From Brachyspira hampsonii (lineage in GTDB: Bacteria > Spirochaetota > Brachyspiria > Brachyspirales > Brachyspiraceae): DNA of 64,000 bases. Positions 63,945 to 64,000 of this stretch are shown here, in pieces. The notes beneath the pieces are model-generated. The model was given only the letters and a program-made list of their open reading frames with translations. It had not been told where the DNA came from and did no database searches. Location: positions 1-64,000 of the forward strand of contig NZ_MDCO01000009.1 in assembly GCF_001746205.1 (NCBI RefSeq). The letters are read 5' to 3'. The translations under genes were made by a program, and so were the position numbers. Numbering within the stretch: the first letter of the stretch is position 1; every line of letters starts with the position of its first letter.

Positions 63945-64000
63945 CCAAGCCAAGCCAAGCCAAGCCAAGCCAAGCCAAGCCAAGCCAAGCCAAGCCAAGC
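63945..64000. repeat. CAAGC pentanucleotide tandem repeat, cut by the window edge
   Basis: Eleven perfect copies of CAAGC fill 63946-64000, with period-5 identity from 63945, and continue beyond the window. The unit is 60 percent G+C in an otherwise strongly AT-rich genome. Copy number cannot be judged. Confidence 0.97.

Noticed and set aside
63945-64000. CRISPR array
   Set aside because: The unit is 5 bases with no spacers; it is a simple tandem repeat.

Overview
The window looks like a chromosomal stretch of a Brachyspira-type spirochete. It is strongly AT-rich, and its codon use is saturated with AAA, AAT, ATA and TTA. It carries tlyA (called haemolysin A in the swine-dysentery spirochete), many signal-peptide and lipoprotein precursors with loose spirochaetal lipoboxes, large TPR proteins, ankyrin repeats and an Rpn-type nuclease. 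The species cannot be fixed from sequence reading alone. I saw no rRNA, tRNA, CRISPR array, prophage or intact insertion sequence.

Layout. 1-11.4 kb: an ankyrin fragment, an Rpn nuclease, a DUF1275 membrane protein, a mini J-domain protein next to dnaJ, a GT-B-like glycosyltransferase, a secreted TPR protein, a pyridoxal-kinase-like gene with a small coupled gene, and two paralogous lipoproteins. 11.6-14.5 kb: a yybP-ykoY (manganese) riboswitch with its terminator in front of an SPCA/PMR1-type P-type ATPase. 14.6-17.7 kb: a TPR protein with an Mrr-like C-terminus, rlmE, an RseC-family protein and an anchored unknown. 17.8-22.9 kb: four tandem paralogous regulators, each with two cyclic-nucleotide-binding-like domains and a winged helix, each with its own promoter. 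22.9-27.7 kb: tlyA, a secreted unknown, and a GH57/DUF3536 enzyme.

28.1-37 kb is the most distinctive part. It is an extracytoplasmic redox island read on the minus strand: a cupin lipoprotein, two cyclophilin-like proteins, an aldo/keto reductase, a carboxymuconolactone-decarboxylase lipoprotein, three exported flavodoxins, a DUF4405 membrane protein and a NAD(P)H:quinone-type oxidoreductase. A MerR-family regulator lies at its head. Three promoters in the island share one architecture: a -35 and a -10 held 19 bp apart around a TTGGAGT/ACTCNAA palindrome, the classic MerR-activated layout. Two of them drive the island. The third drives only a truncated reductase remnant. A LysR regulator is divergent.

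37-44 kb holds a MATE transporter, a lone RND pump divergent from a TetR regulator with a perfect palindrome between them, a tandem pair of unknown paralogues and a STAS anti-sigma antagonist. 44.3-51.3 kb is one 2326-codon lipoprotein gene with a TolB-like beta-propeller, TPRs and what looks like an inactivated CHAT protease domain. 51-64 kb is mostly housekeeping: an outer-membrane-like protein, an alpha/beta hydrolase, a ZIP transporter, HIT, TatD, flavodoxin, rplI, dnaB, mlaE, murE, glgA, a YajQ-family gene and lexA. The window then ends inside a 5-bp tandem repeat.

Promoters with near-consensus -35 and -10 boxes are easy to see, and many have a 16-bp spacer. Rho-independent hairpins separate most convergent gene pairs.
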